Shown piece after piece: positions 34,701 through 42,279 of a DNA stretch of 64,000 nucleotides. Origin of the DNA: Verrucomicrobiota bacterium. GTDB lineage: Bacteria; Verrucomicrobiota; Verrucomicrobiia; Chthoniobacterales; Chthoniobacteraceae. Position numbers and translations under genes: made by a program. The stretch covers positions 62,001 to 126,000 of the forward strand of contig VFJQ01000023.1 of the NCBI GenBank assembly GCA_009885995.1. The letters run 5' to 3'. The notes beneath the pieces were generated by a model. It saw nothing but the letters and a program-made list of their open reading frames with translations, was not told the DNA's origin and searched no databases. How positions within the stretch are numbered: position 1 is the first letter of the stretch; each line of letters opens with the position of its first letter.

Positions 34701-35732
34701 TACCGCGTTTTCCCAAACGGCGCGAAGCTGCGCCCGGTGCCGAATCTCGCGAAGCTCGATAACGCCGCGCTTGCCGCCGCGCTCGACAGTCCGAACGGCT
34801 GGCAGCGCGACACCGCGCAGCGTGTGCTGACCGAGCGGCAGGCAAAGGACGCCGCGCCCGTGCTCCGGCAACTCGTCTCCGCTGCACGCAACGCGAAGGT
34901 CCGAGTGCAGGCGCTCGCGACGCTGGACACACTGCACGCACTCGATGCGAACACGATCCACGCCGCGCTGCGGGACAATCATCCCACCGTGCGCGTGCAG
35001 GCGCTGCGCGTGAGCACTTCGCTCGACGATGCGGTGCTCGCGAGCGCGGACGACACAGACTTCACGGTGCGCTACCAGCTCGCGCTCACGCTCGGCGCTT
35101 TCCGCGACGAACGCGCGGCCACCGCGCTCACGAAGCTCGCCGAGCGCGACGGCGACCAGCCGCAGATGCGTGTCGCGATCATGTCGTCGCTCACGCCGGA
35201 GAGCGCGCTCTTCGCGAAGCTCAACAAGGCCGCGACGTCGAGCGCAGCGCCCGCCGTCGTGCTGCCGAAGCCGAGCACGCCCGATCGCGCCCGCGTCATT
35301 GCCAGCTACGCGGGCGTGCCGAATCTCAAAGGCGTAGCCGAGCGCGGTCACGAGCTGTTCAAGCAGCAGTGCTTCATCTGCCACCGGCTGAAGGGCGAAG
35401 GCCAGGAAGTCGGCCCCGATCTCGCGATGGTCGCGGACAAGCCGGCGGACTGGCTGCTCACCGCGATCTTCGATCCGAACGCCGCGATCGAAGACCGCTT
35501 CAAGGCGCAGACGCTCAAGCTCAAGTCCGGCACCGAAATGGCCGGGCTCATCTCCGCGGAGACGGCGAACAACGTCGTGCTGCGCCTGCCCGGCGGCGTG
35601 GATTTGCCCGTGCTTCGCAGCGACCTCGCCAGCCAGCAGCCGTCCACCCGATCGCTCATGCCGGAGGGCCTCGAGACGGTGCTCAAGCCGCAGGACGTGG
35701 CGGACCTCATCGCGTGGATCCGGGCGCGGTAG
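31779..35732 (+). CDS. Multidomain NodB-like deacetylase / FG-GAP / PVC-type heme-binding dehydrogenase
   Basis: A 1317-aa secreted fusion. After a signal peptide, residues ~25-330 form a NodB polysaccharide-deacetylase-like domain (AIDDM and the H-x3-H metal site in HTLAHPCP). Residues ~340-550 carry FG-GAP/VCBS-type calcium repeats (LDVNADGFMDVVIG, DFDNDGVCEAL, DLNGDGFDDVI). From ~605 comes the PVC-type membrane-bound dehydrogenase beta-propeller (GFTVELVAAEPLIESPAAFEW). HEAT-like repeats (~1000-1150) follow, then a C-terminal heme c domain with CFICH near 1198, ending in QDVADLIAWIRAR. The first three parts suggest glycan deacetylation coupled to binding, the rest periplasmic electron transfer. 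A truncated copy of its last 68 codons lies at 36541-36746. Confidence 0.85.
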   Translation: MKPLLRSLLALAVSSAFAADANRLTYLDDSSPFWPTSQSPKFTTPQWVGEPGVDAVVVLAIDDMREPAKYEAFLRPILDRLKRIEPAHGGDGRAPVSIMTNVVQPDDPQLAAWLKEGLSLEVHTLAHPCPCLGKMSLDDAAKTYHGGVDLLASVPGNKPVAFRMPCCDSMNSASPRFFSEIFPRASEKGNTLAIDSSVFTLPPGERFAKYFPAELRPPMKKTLGDYAGFIDDYPYPYVIGGKCWEFPCIVPSDWEAFNLLGAKSATMLDDWKAALDRIVQQQGVFTAVFHPHGWSGPEQWIEFIDYVEQTYGKRVKFLNFREALERLEKNALAGRTLSTKLGPDNGVRLLDVNADGFMDVVIGAANQPVTRVWKPKEQRWSETATPANFVRFGDDGGMRTKVALGIARKSGEPTLFAPGKAWTYRDGGAWQSDEAFARSLPDAAQIRFRDFDNDGVCEALTNDGIFAWSEKDARWQPADYALPPDCAPFDTRGGDNGLRFVDLNGDGFDDVIQSNDAGYAAYLWAGVVKANLGWKHGWPHLVRKGPADANAKVLPFVRDGRNNGAWFHRGSIVWQNEAVATPGAESVSRTFKDIIAFDVPPDRSPQESLAALRPRPGFTVELVAAEPLIESPAAFEWDAQGRLWVVEMRDYPLGIDGKGKVGGVVKILTDTDGDGRYDKADTFLDGLAYPTGLLPWRNGVLLAASADILFAADTNGDGRADEKRVVFTGFKEGNQQHRQNGYEWGLDGWVYGANGDSGGEVNGVSISSRDFRFRPDTGEFEAESGQTQFGRRRDDWGNWFGNNNSKWLWHYTIDDRYLRRNPKLAVKTTKQMLAEYPDSTRVFPVSELPIRFNQPQSLGHLTSGCSPALYRDELFGPAFATSAFVAEPVHNVVHREVLTPDGATFTSKRADDEQDREFLASTDPWFRPVHLKTGPDGALYVADFHRFALEHPEWIAPETQSRLDLRAGADKGRIYRVFPNGAKLRPVPNLAKLDNAALAAALDSPNGWQRDTAQRVLTERQAKDAAPVLRQLVSAARNAKVRVQALATLDTLHALDANTIHAALRDNHPTVRVQALRVSTSLDDAVLASADDTDFTVRYQLALTLGAFRDERAATALTKLAERDGDQPQMRVAIMSSLTPESALFAKLNKAATSSAAPAVVLPKPSTPDRARVIASYAGVPNLKGVAERGHELFKQQCFICHRLKGEGQEVGPDLAMVADKPADWLLTAIFDPNAAIEDRFKAQTLKLKSGTEMAGLISAETANNVVLRLPGGVDLPVLRSDLASQQPSTRSLMPEGLETVLKPQDVADLIAWIRAR

Positions 35733-35737
35733 CGCCC

Positions 35738-35766
35738 GTGGTTCACGCTGGGGCAGCGTGAACCAC
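35738..35766. repeat. Hairpin repeat between PVC-heme gene and PIN toxin gene
   Basis: GTGGTTCACGCTG and CAGCGTGAACCAC form a perfect 13-bp stem with a GGG loop. It lies between the convergent genes ending at 35732 and 35768 and could act as a bidirectional terminator, although no T-tract follows. Confidence 0.85.
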
Positions 35767-35767
35767 A

Positions 35768-36214
35768 TTAAGGCGAGCCGGGATGCGCGCTCCGGCACGC
35801 GGCCAGAAACTCGATCGGCTCGCAAATCGTGACCTCCCCCGCGTAGTAAGGCCGAAGCGAAAGGAGATGCGGGTCGTAGCTGACGAGGTGGGTGCTGCGA
35901 CCGTTGATGGCGCAGAGCAGAAACATCACGTCCTCCGAGTCCACGGGGTAGTGGCGGAAGTGAAAGAAGACGATGGACACGATCTCGCCATGCCGGGCGA
36001 TGAGGCGGATGAAGGCCGCGACTTCGGGCGCCGGGATGCCGCGTTCGAGCAGCTTCTCCGCATACTCGGCGAGGGTGTCGAGGCTGTAGAGAAAACGAAA
36101 CTCGTGCTGCTGCCAGCGATCGAGAATCTCCGCCGTGGGACTCGTCGCGTGCGGGCTGAGCCGGGCCGCCAGCACGACGTTGGTATCGAGCACCGCACGA
36201 ATGGAGCCCGGCAT
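35768..36214 (-). CDS. PIN-domain toxin (COG1569-like) of a toxin-antitoxin pair
   Basis: A 148-aa PIN-domain protein. The first acidic residue lies in AVLDTNVVLAARL, with further acidic positions at LAEYAEKLL and YPVDSEDVMFLLCAI, and the closing aspartate near SYDPHLLSL. PIN domains are Mg-dependent ribonucleases that cut tRNA or rRNA when freed from their antitoxin. The start ATG at 36214 directly abuts the TAG of the upstream small gene, the usual antitoxin-first order. The pair sits between a complete and a truncated copy of the PVC-heme gene, suggesting a mobile or rearranged insert. Confidence 0.82.
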   Translation of the reverse strand: MPGSIRAVLDTNVVLAARLSPHATSPTAEILDRWQQHEFRFLYSLDTLAEYAEKLLERGIPAPEVAAFIRLIARHGEIVSIVFFHFRHYPVDSEDVMFLLCAINGRSTHLVSYDPHLLSLRPYYAGEVTICEPIEFLAACRSAHPGSP

Positions 36215-36475
36215 CTACAATCGGGCCGTGATGTCCTGCTGAGCCTGACGGAGCTGGGCAAAGGAATCATCCCAGTCGAATCCGGCGGCTTTGTCCGCCT
36301 CCGCCTCTCGAACTGCGCCGGCTACGATCTCGCGCGCCTGCGAGCTGTGCCGTTGGCGGCGGATCGCCTCCATTTGCGCTTCATGCCGGAGGTAGAGCGC
36401 CACGCGCAGATCCAGATCGGCGATGCCCGCCACACCGGCTTGCACGTCGGAAGGGATATCGAAGGTCATGCTCAT
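36215..36475 (-). CDS. Putative antitoxin of the PIN module
   Basis: An 86-aa small protein. The tracker's 183-codon ORF reads antisense through the pseudogene, so the internal ATG at 36475 (MSMTFDIPSDVQ; MTFDIPSDVQ from 36469 is an alternative) is preferred. It has an N-terminal strand-like MTFDIPSDVQAGVAG and a charged helical remainder (ALYLRHEAQMEAIRRQ, AREIVAGAVREAEADKA), with a Trp-Asp tail that could insert into the toxin. No classical DNA-binding motif is obvious. The assignment rests on zero-gap linkage to the PIN gene and small size. It is not a recognised family to me. Confidence 0.6.
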   Translation of the reverse strand: MSMTFDIPSDVQAGVAGIADLDLRVALYLRHEAQMEAIRRQRHSSQAREIVAGAVREAEADKAAGFDWDDSFAQLRQAQQDITARL

Positions 36476-36540
36476 GGTGCTGAGAAAGTAGCGGCGCGCG
36501 CCAACAATGCAATCCGCGCCATCCTCTCGCCAGGAAGTGG

Positions 36541-36746
36541 GCGGTGCCGAAATGGCGGGACTCATCTCCGTGGAGACGGCGAACAATGTCGTGCTCAAGC
36601 TGCCCGGCGGCGTCGAGCTGCCCGTGCTGCGCGGCGACATCGCGAGCCAGCAGCCGAGCAACCGCTCGCTCATGCCCGAGGGCATGGAGACCGTGCTGAA
36701 GCCGCAGGATGTCGCGGACCTCATCGCGTGGATTCGCGCGAAGTAG
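36541..36746 (+). pseudogene. Fragment of a PVC-type heme protein C-terminus
   Basis: Sixty-eight codons, from GAEMAGLISVETANNVVL to DVADLIAWIRAK plus stop, closely match the last codons of the gene ending at 35732 (differences such as RLPGGVD versus KLPGGVE). The heme CxxCH motif and everything upstream are missing, so the copy is truncated and cannot encode a functional protein. It retains the original stop position. It probably derives from a tandem paralog or duplication interrupted by the PIN module. Confidence 0.85.
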
Positions 36747-36857
36747 CGCGCCTCCGCGGCTCCCACGAACGGGCGAGAAAGTGAGGTCGTTCACCCCGCA
36801 TTTGTCAGAAGTTGAGCGCTTCCATTTGCGCTGCCGCACACGCATCCTTTCGGCGCA

Positions 36858-39800
36858 TTGAACGCAAGTCCGCGCCATCCAAAAGCCCGAGCCTTCGCCA
36901 CGAAGCAACTGCTCGCGGGAGTCACCGCGTTTGCAGAATTTGAGAGGCGCGTCGGGGCGCTCCCGACTCCAGATGAGAGAGGTGCGGCGTTCGACGTATT
37001 TGCTGAGTGCTGGCTGGCGACACAGCGGATTCCGCAGGCACGGAACGTCTGGCCGGGCAACACCGCGCCGCTTGCGCTCCTGCAAAAGCTCCGCCTTCCG
37101 ATTAAGGACATGGGCGTCGATGGTGTGTTCGAGACCGCTGCGGAGGAAGCGACATGCTACCAGGTGAAATTCCGCACGGGGCGGCCATCACTAACTTGGA
37201 CAGAACTCTCGACGTTCTTCGGCCTTTCGGATGTTGGATGCGGACGTCTTGTCTTTACGAATTGCGATGAGATCGCGGCAGTGGCCGAAGATCGCCCAGG
37301 AGTTGTGATCGTTCGTGGCAGTGACCTCGATCGCCTGACATCAGACGACTTCCGCGTCATGGAAGCGTGGCTCTCTGGCGCAGTCATCCAGCGCGAACCG
37401 AAAACACCGCGATCGCATCAGGAGGCAGCTATTGCAGATATCGTGAGAGTGCTGGGGCGAAACTCCCGCGCGACTGCACTCATGGCGTGCGGCTCGGGAA
37501 AGACCTTGATCGCCTTGTGGGTGGCAGAGCATCTCGGTGCTCGCACCGTGCTCGTCCTGCTTCCGTCATTGGCATTGGTCAGACAGACGCTCCACGAATG
37601 GCTTCGCGAAACGAACTGGCCGGAAATCGAATACTGCTGCGTTTGCTCTGATCCAACCGTGCGACCCGAGGAAGACGCGCTCGTCGTTCGCCAGACTGAC
37701 CTCGATTTCCGCGTGACGACCGAGAGCGCGTCGGTGCGGCGCTTTCTTGAGCGAACTACGCCGGCAGTGAGGATCGTCTTCTCCACTTACCATTCGAGTG
37801 CGGTGGTAGCCGAAGGCTCTGTCGGTTTGGCGCCATTCGATCTCGGCATCTTCGATGAGGCGCACAAGACCGCCGGGCGCGACGGGATGAAGTTCGCGCT
37901 GGCCCTGAGAGACGAGCAACTGCCGATCACGCGGCGGCTGTTCCTCACCGCCACACCGCGGCACTACAACGTCGCGGCGAAGGACAAATCTGGCGACGCG
38001 AAGGTCGTCTTTTCGATGGATGCGCCGGAGGTCTATGGCCCCGTCGCGCATCGGCTGCCGTTCAGCACGGCGGCGAGGCTGGGCATCATCACCGACTACA
38101 AGGTGGTGATCTCGATTGTGACTTCCGAGATGGTGACGGACGAATTGCTCCGGCGCGGTGTCGTCCTCGTCGCGGGCGAGGAAATCAAAGCGCGGCAGGT
38201 CGCCAATCAACTCGCGCTGCGCTCGGCCATCGAGCGCTACGGTGTGCGCAAGGTCTTCACCTTTCACTCGAAAGTCGCTGCGGCGAAGTCGTTCGTCTCC
38301 GCCGGATCGGAGGGCATCGCCACACACCTGCCGGACTTTCACTGCGCGCATATCAACGGCGAGATGCCGACCGCTTATCGCGAGCGATTGATGAGGGAGT
38401 TTGAACGTGCGCCGCGCGGGATCGTGTCCAACGCGCGCTGCCTGACAGAAGGAGTCGATGTGCCTGCTGTGGACATGGTCGCATTCCTCAGTCCGCGCCG
38501 GAGTCTCGTGGACATCGTGCAAGCCACGGGCCGGGCGATGCGGCGCGTGGTGGGCAAGCAATTCGGCTACGTGCTCGTGCCACTCTACGTCGAGCAGGCG
38601 CGCGGCGAGACCGTCGAAGCGGCGGTGATGCGCAGCGATTTCGATGAAGTGTGGAATGTCCTCAGTCGGTTGCAGGAGCACGACGACCTGCTCGCGCAAA
38701 TCATCGCCGACATGCGCATCCAGCGTGGTCAGACCGACGGCTTCGACGACTCGCGCTTTCGCGAGCGCGTGCAAATCCTCGGCCCGTCCATCTCGCTGGA
38801 AAAGCTACGCCAGTCCATCACCGCCGCGTGTCTCGATGCGATCGGCGAGTCGTGGTTCGAGCGCTATGGGCAACTCGTGGCGTATCACGAACGCCACGGC
38901 ACCTGCGACATGCCGCACCGGCTCGCGGAAAACAAACGATTGGCAACTTGGGTCATCAATCAGCGTGTTCTTCGGAAAGACGGTGTGTTATGTGACGAGA
39001 AAATCGCACTGCTTGATCGGATCGGTTTCAAGTGGTCACCGAAGGAGAGTGAATGGCGAACGAACTACCTCGATCTGCTGGCGTATCGAGAGCGATTCGG
39101 AAATTGCCGCGTGCCGCAGGAATGGAGGGAGAACAAAATCCTCGCGAAGTGGGTGGCTACGCAACGGGTTCGGCGGAAGCGGAAGCAACTAACCGCGGAG
39201 CGCATTGCGTTGTTGGACAAGGTGGGTTTCGAGTGGGCAGTCCTGTCGAAGAGCTGGCATGATCGTCTTGCAGAGTTGCGGGACTACAAAGCACAGCGCG
39301 GACACACTCGAGTTCCTGCAAGATGGGAGGAAAACCAACCGCTCGCGTCTTGGACGGTGGAGCAGCGCTTCCGAAAGCGGCGCAATAAGCTAACGGTGGA
39401 GCAAGTGCGGCTGCTTGATGAACTCGAATTCGAGTGGGAGCGGCCGGAAACGTCTGCGCATCGAGAGCATTGGAACGCAAAAATCGCCTCGCTAATCCGC
39501 TACAAAGCCGAGCATGGAGATTTCGCCATTCCGAGACGTGACAAGTTACATGGCACCCTCGCTCGATGGATGACCGAGGTTCGGCGAAAACGGAATTCCG
39601 GCAAGATTGACCCCGATCTCCAACAGGCTCTTGATGGGATCGGCTTTCCATGGATCGCGGAAAGCACAGCTAGCGAACCGCACTGGCTGAAGATGTTTGA
39701 TCGACTTCAGATGCATATTGCCGCAACCGGTTCGTGCCGCATCGGGCGATCCACAGCCGAACAGCAGCAGTTGGCCTCGTGGATTGTTCACCAACGAATG

Positions 39801-41453
39801 CTTCGGCGAACGGGAAAGCTGCTCGCGAAGCGCCAGCAGATGCTCGAATCCATCGGCTTCGAGTGGGAACCGCATCAGCGCGGCAAATACAAAGCCGCTT
39901 CCTTTCCGCACGATGCTGACCCTGCTCCGGGCAAATCATGGGAGGAGATGCACGCGATGCTCGCCGAGTTCTTCAAACTCCAAGGTCATTCCAACGTGCC
40001 GCCCGATTGGTCGGCCAACGCGGAGCTTGCCCGCTGGGTGCAAAGCCAGCGCAGCGCGAGAAAGCGCAACAAACTCACCGTCGAGCAAATTCGCCGGTTG
40101 GATGAATTGGGCTTCGCTTGGACCGCTCACGAAGCCGACTGGGACGCGATGTTTGAGGAGTTAGCCGCACTGCTGCGCGCACAGACGCGACCAGGCGGAG
40201 CAAGCCATCGCCCGAGCGCGGACTTGAAGCGATGGATGCTGACACAGCGGCAATTCAAGAAGCGCGGCGTCCTCGCGCCCGAACGCGAACGAAAGCTCGC
40301 GAGCATCGGTTTCGAGTGGGAGCCGTATACGAATCGCTGGGAGCAGATGTTCGCCGCATTGTGGGAGTTCCACGCCCGGCATCTGCACTGCCGCGTGCCG
40401 CTCGCTTGGCGCGAGAATCCGCGCCTCGGCCATTGGGTCGGTGTCCAGCGGCAGCGAATGAAGCGCGGACGACTTTCGCCCGATCGCGTCACGAAACTCG
40501 AAGCGCTCGGCTTCGAATGGCGGGTGAGGCCGACCGGCGGAAGCTCGCAGCCACAAGCATGGGAGACCATGTTCGCGGAACTGGAGCGCTTCCACGCCGA
40601 GAACGGACACGCGAATGTTCCCCAACAGTTTGCCGGCAATCGCAAACTCGGCTGGTGGGCCACGACGCAGCGTCGGAATCGCCGAAAAGACAAACTCACC
40701 GAGCAGCAAATCGTCCGACTCGACACTCTCGGCTTCGACTGGTCGCCACTCACTTCAACGCCGAAGCGGGCACAGCGCCTCCTGGTCACAGACCACGCAC
40801 CGCGGTCCGCACACCCGAGCGCGACGTGGGATGAAATGTTCGTTGCGCTTAAGGAATATAAGGCCCGTCACGGTAGTTGCACCGTGCTCCGGCGATCGAA
40901 GGAACACCTCAGACTGGCGCATTGGGTTATCGACCAGCGAATGGCGCATCATCGCGGCAAACTCAATCCCGACCGCGAGCGACAGCTCACAGAACTTGGC
41001 TTCGATTGGGATCCCATCAGTAACCGCTGGGACGAGATGTTTGCCACACTGGTCGCGTTCAAAAACGACCACGGCCACACCAACGTCCCGCAGAGATCAC
41101 GCCGCTACACGGAGTTGGCGACGTGGGTAAAGAACCAGCGACTCGCGGAAAAGATGAAGCGCCCAGTCATGATCGAGCGCCGCAAGCGCCTCGATGAACT
41201 CGGGTTTCATTGGATCGAGGACGGACCGACATGGGAGGACATGTTCGCGAGACTGGTCGCATTCAAGCAGACCAACGGTCATTGCAGCGTGCCTCAAAAC
41301 TGGCGTGAAGACCGCCGCCTCGGCAAATGGGCGAACACACAGCGGACTCAGCTCAAGCGTGGTAAAATAAAACTCCACCGGCAGCGCCAACTCGATGAGA
41401 TCGGTTTTGTTTGGAACGCCGGACCATCAAACGGCAAGCTTCGCGAGTCTTGA
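36858..41453 (+). CDS. Mrr-like nuclease / SF2 helicase with twelve helicase-associated (HA) repeats
   Basis: A 1531-aa protein with a TTG start (no better in-frame start is visible). Residues ~1-150 look like an Mrr-type restriction-endonuclease fold (VDGVF then CYQVKFRTG, a D...QxK core). The SF2 helicase follows: Walker A ACGSGKT (about 214), DEAH box FDEAHKTAG, motif III LTATPRHY, and motifs V/VI in EGVDVPAVDMVAF and QATGRAMRR. From ~660 to the end lie twelve ~68-residue HA repeats (consensus W...L..Y....G...VP......LA.WV..QR..R..GKL......LD.IGFEW). HA domains are thought to bind DNA or RNA. Codon use appears less G+C-rich than in neighbouring genes, suggesting transfer. It is probably involved in defence or mobile-DNA processing. 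Confidence 0.8.
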   Translation: MNASPRHPKARAFATKQLLAGVTAFAEFERRVGALPTPDERGAAFDVFAECWLATQRIPQARNVWPGNTAPLALLQKLRLPIKDMGVDGVFETAAEEATCYQVKFRTGRPSLTWTELSTFFGLSDVGCGRLVFTNCDEIAAVAEDRPGVVIVRGSDLDRLTSDDFRVMEAWLSGAVIQREPKTPRSHQEAAIADIVRVLGRNSRATALMACGSGKTLIALWVAEHLGARTVLVLLPSLALVRQTLHEWLRETNWPEIEYCCVCSDPTVRPEEDALVVRQTDLDFRVTTESASVRRFLERTTPAVRIVFSTYHSSAVVAEGSVGLAPFDLGIFDEAHKTAGRDGMKFALALRDEQLPITRRLFLTATPRHYNVAAKDKSGDAKVVFSMDAPEVYGPVAHRLPFSTAARLGIITDYKVVISIVTSEMVTDELLRRGVVLVAGEEIKARQVANQLALRSAIERYGVRKVFTFHSKVAAAKSFVSAGSEGIATHLPDFHCAHINGEMPTAYRERLMREFERAPRGIVSNARCLTEGVDVPAVDMVAFLSPRRSLVDIVQATGRAMRRVVGKQFGYVLVPLYVEQARGETVEAAVMRSDFDEVWNVLSRLQEHDDLLAQIIADMRIQRGQTDGFDDSRFRERVQILGPSISLEKLRQSITAACLDAIGESWFERYGQLVAYHERHGTCDMPHRLAENKRLATWVINQRVLRKDGVLCDEKIALLDRIGFKWSPKESEWRTNYLDLLAYRERFGNCRVPQEWRENKILAKWVATQRVRRKRKQLTAERIALLDKVGFEWAVLSKSWHDRLAELRDYKAQRGHTRVPARWEENQPLASWTVEQRFRKRRNKLTVEQVRLLDELEFEWERPETSAHREHWNAKIASLIRYKAEHGDFAIPRRDKLHGTLARWMTEVRRKRNSGKIDPDLQQALDGIGFPWIAESTASEPHWLKMFDRLQMHIAATGSCRIGRSTAEQQQLASWIVHQRMLRRTGKLLAKRQQMLESIGFEWEPHQRGKYKAASFPHDADPAPGKSWEEMHAMLAEFFKLQGHSNVPPDWSANAELARWVQSQRSARKRNKLTVEQIRRLDELGFAWTAHEADWDAMFEELAALLRAQTRPGGASHRPSADLKRWMLTQRQFKKRGVLAPERERKLASIGFEWEPYTNRWEQMFAALWEFHARHLHCRVPLAWRENPRLGHWVGVQRQRMKRGRLSPDRVTKLEALGFEWRVRPTGGSSQPQAWETMFAELERFHAENGHANVPQQFAGNRKLGWWATTQRRNRRKDKLTEQQIVRLDTLGFDWSPLTSTPKRAQRLLVTDHAPRSAHPSATWDEMFVALKEYKARHGSCTVLRRSKEHLRLAHWVIDQRMAHHRGKLNPDRERQLTELGFDWDPISNRWDEMFATLVAFKNDHGHTNVPQRSRRYTELATWVKNQRLAEKMKRPVMIERRKRLDELGFHWIEDGPTWEDMFARLVAFKQTNGHCSVPQNWREDRRLGKWANTQRTQLKRGKIKLHRQRQLDEIGFVWNAGPSNGKLRES

Positions 41454-41864
41454 AGGTGCCTGATTGTCGAGTGAGCAGTAGAGCGAACCGAGGGCTGTTT
41501 CCGCCATTTTAGTCGGGTAAGTGAATATCCAAGGGGCGTCTTATCTGTAAGATGCTCCCTCGCCGAAGCTCCGAGGTGGGTATTCCCGCCAAATAGCTCC
41601 GACATGGCACCTCCGAGGGTGGTGAGGGGCCCTCAGGGGGTGGTGATTCCCGCCTTATTGCTCCGACATGGGTGCTCATGAGGGGGTATCATCCGCCATT
41701 TTGCTCCGGAGTGGGTCCTCGGAGGTGGGTGAGGGGGACCCCTTGAGGGGGGTATTCCCGCCAAATAGCTCCGGCATCGGGACTCGAAAGGATCGGCTAT
41801 CCGCCATTTTGCTACGGAATTGAGGATTGTGAGCTGAGGCGGCGGAGGCTTTGAAGTTCGAGCC
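41454..41864. other. 411-bp intergenic region between the helicase and ArsR genes
   Basis: No credible gene is present. Most of the stretch is a degenerate repeat tract (41498-41825, separate entry). The antisense ORFs through it are shadows. It should contain the promoter of the ArsR gene, but no clear promoter boxes are seen. Confidence 0.6.
41498..41825. repeat. Degenerate alternating repeat tract
   Basis: Two related words recur. Type A is TATTCCCGCCAAATAGCTCC, at 41581, 41645 (variant) and 41753. Type B is TCCGCCATTTTGCTCCGG-like, at about 41498, 41690 and 41800. Longer units repeat at about 107 bp (41581-41687 versus 41687-41797), with G-rich spacers such as GGTGGTGAGGGG and GGTGGGTGAGGG. 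Spacing is too irregular for CRISPR. Confidence 0.7.
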
Positions 41865-42230
41865 ATGAGCGATTCAGCCTCTCCGTCCCCGCCCGAATCT
41901 CCACAGTCGACAGCGCCAGCACCGGTGGCGAACCCGACGGCGCAGGCCTTGGACCCCGCGGACTTGTTTGCGGCGCTCGGTAATCCTCTGCGATGTGAGA
42001 TGGTGAAGATGCTCGCAGGTGGCCGCGCGCTCTCCGCCAGCCAGGTGGCTGCAGCGGTGCAGCGCGATTTCGACGGAGTGAGCAAGCACCTGCGAATCCT
42101 GCGCAAGGCGCGCGTGCTGGCCTCGCGGTCCGCCGAGGACCGGCGGACGGAATTGTATTTCATCCCGGAGGCGAACCGGCGTGCGGACGGTGCGCTCGAT
42201 TACGGGTTTTGCGTCGTGCGCGTGGAGTGA
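41865..42230 (+). CDS. ArsR-family winged-helix transcriptional regulator
   Basis: A 121-aa protein. After a Pro/Ser-rich N-terminal tail (about 30 residues) comes the ArsR-type winged helix. The first helix is DPADLFAALGNPLRCEMVKML. The helix-turn-helix is LSASQVAAAVQRDFDGVSKHLRILRKARVL, and the wing is SRSAEDRRTELYFIPE. No CxC metal motif is seen in the recognition helix, so the signal is unknown. It lies 49 bp upstream of polX and 411 bp downstream of the helicase gene, and its own promoter is presumably in the repeat tract. Confidence 0.85.
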   Translation: MSDSASPSPPESPQSTAPAPVANPTAQALDPADLFAALGNPLRCEMVKMLAGGRALSASQVAAAVQRDFDGVSKHLRILRKARVLASRSAEDRRTELYFIPEANRRADGALDYGFCVVRVE

Positions 42231-42279
42231 CGCCAAAGCGCGTGACACGGTTTTCTCCGTCGCCGAGACTCGCGCTCCC

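Noticed and set aside
35783-36784. 333-codon + strand ORF across the toxin-antitoxin region
   Set aside because: It is antisense to two coherent small genes and has no motif.
41498-41825. Possible CRISPR array
   Set aside because: Repeat units differ from each other and alternate between two words. Spacing is irregular, spacers are related rather than unique, and there are no cas genes.
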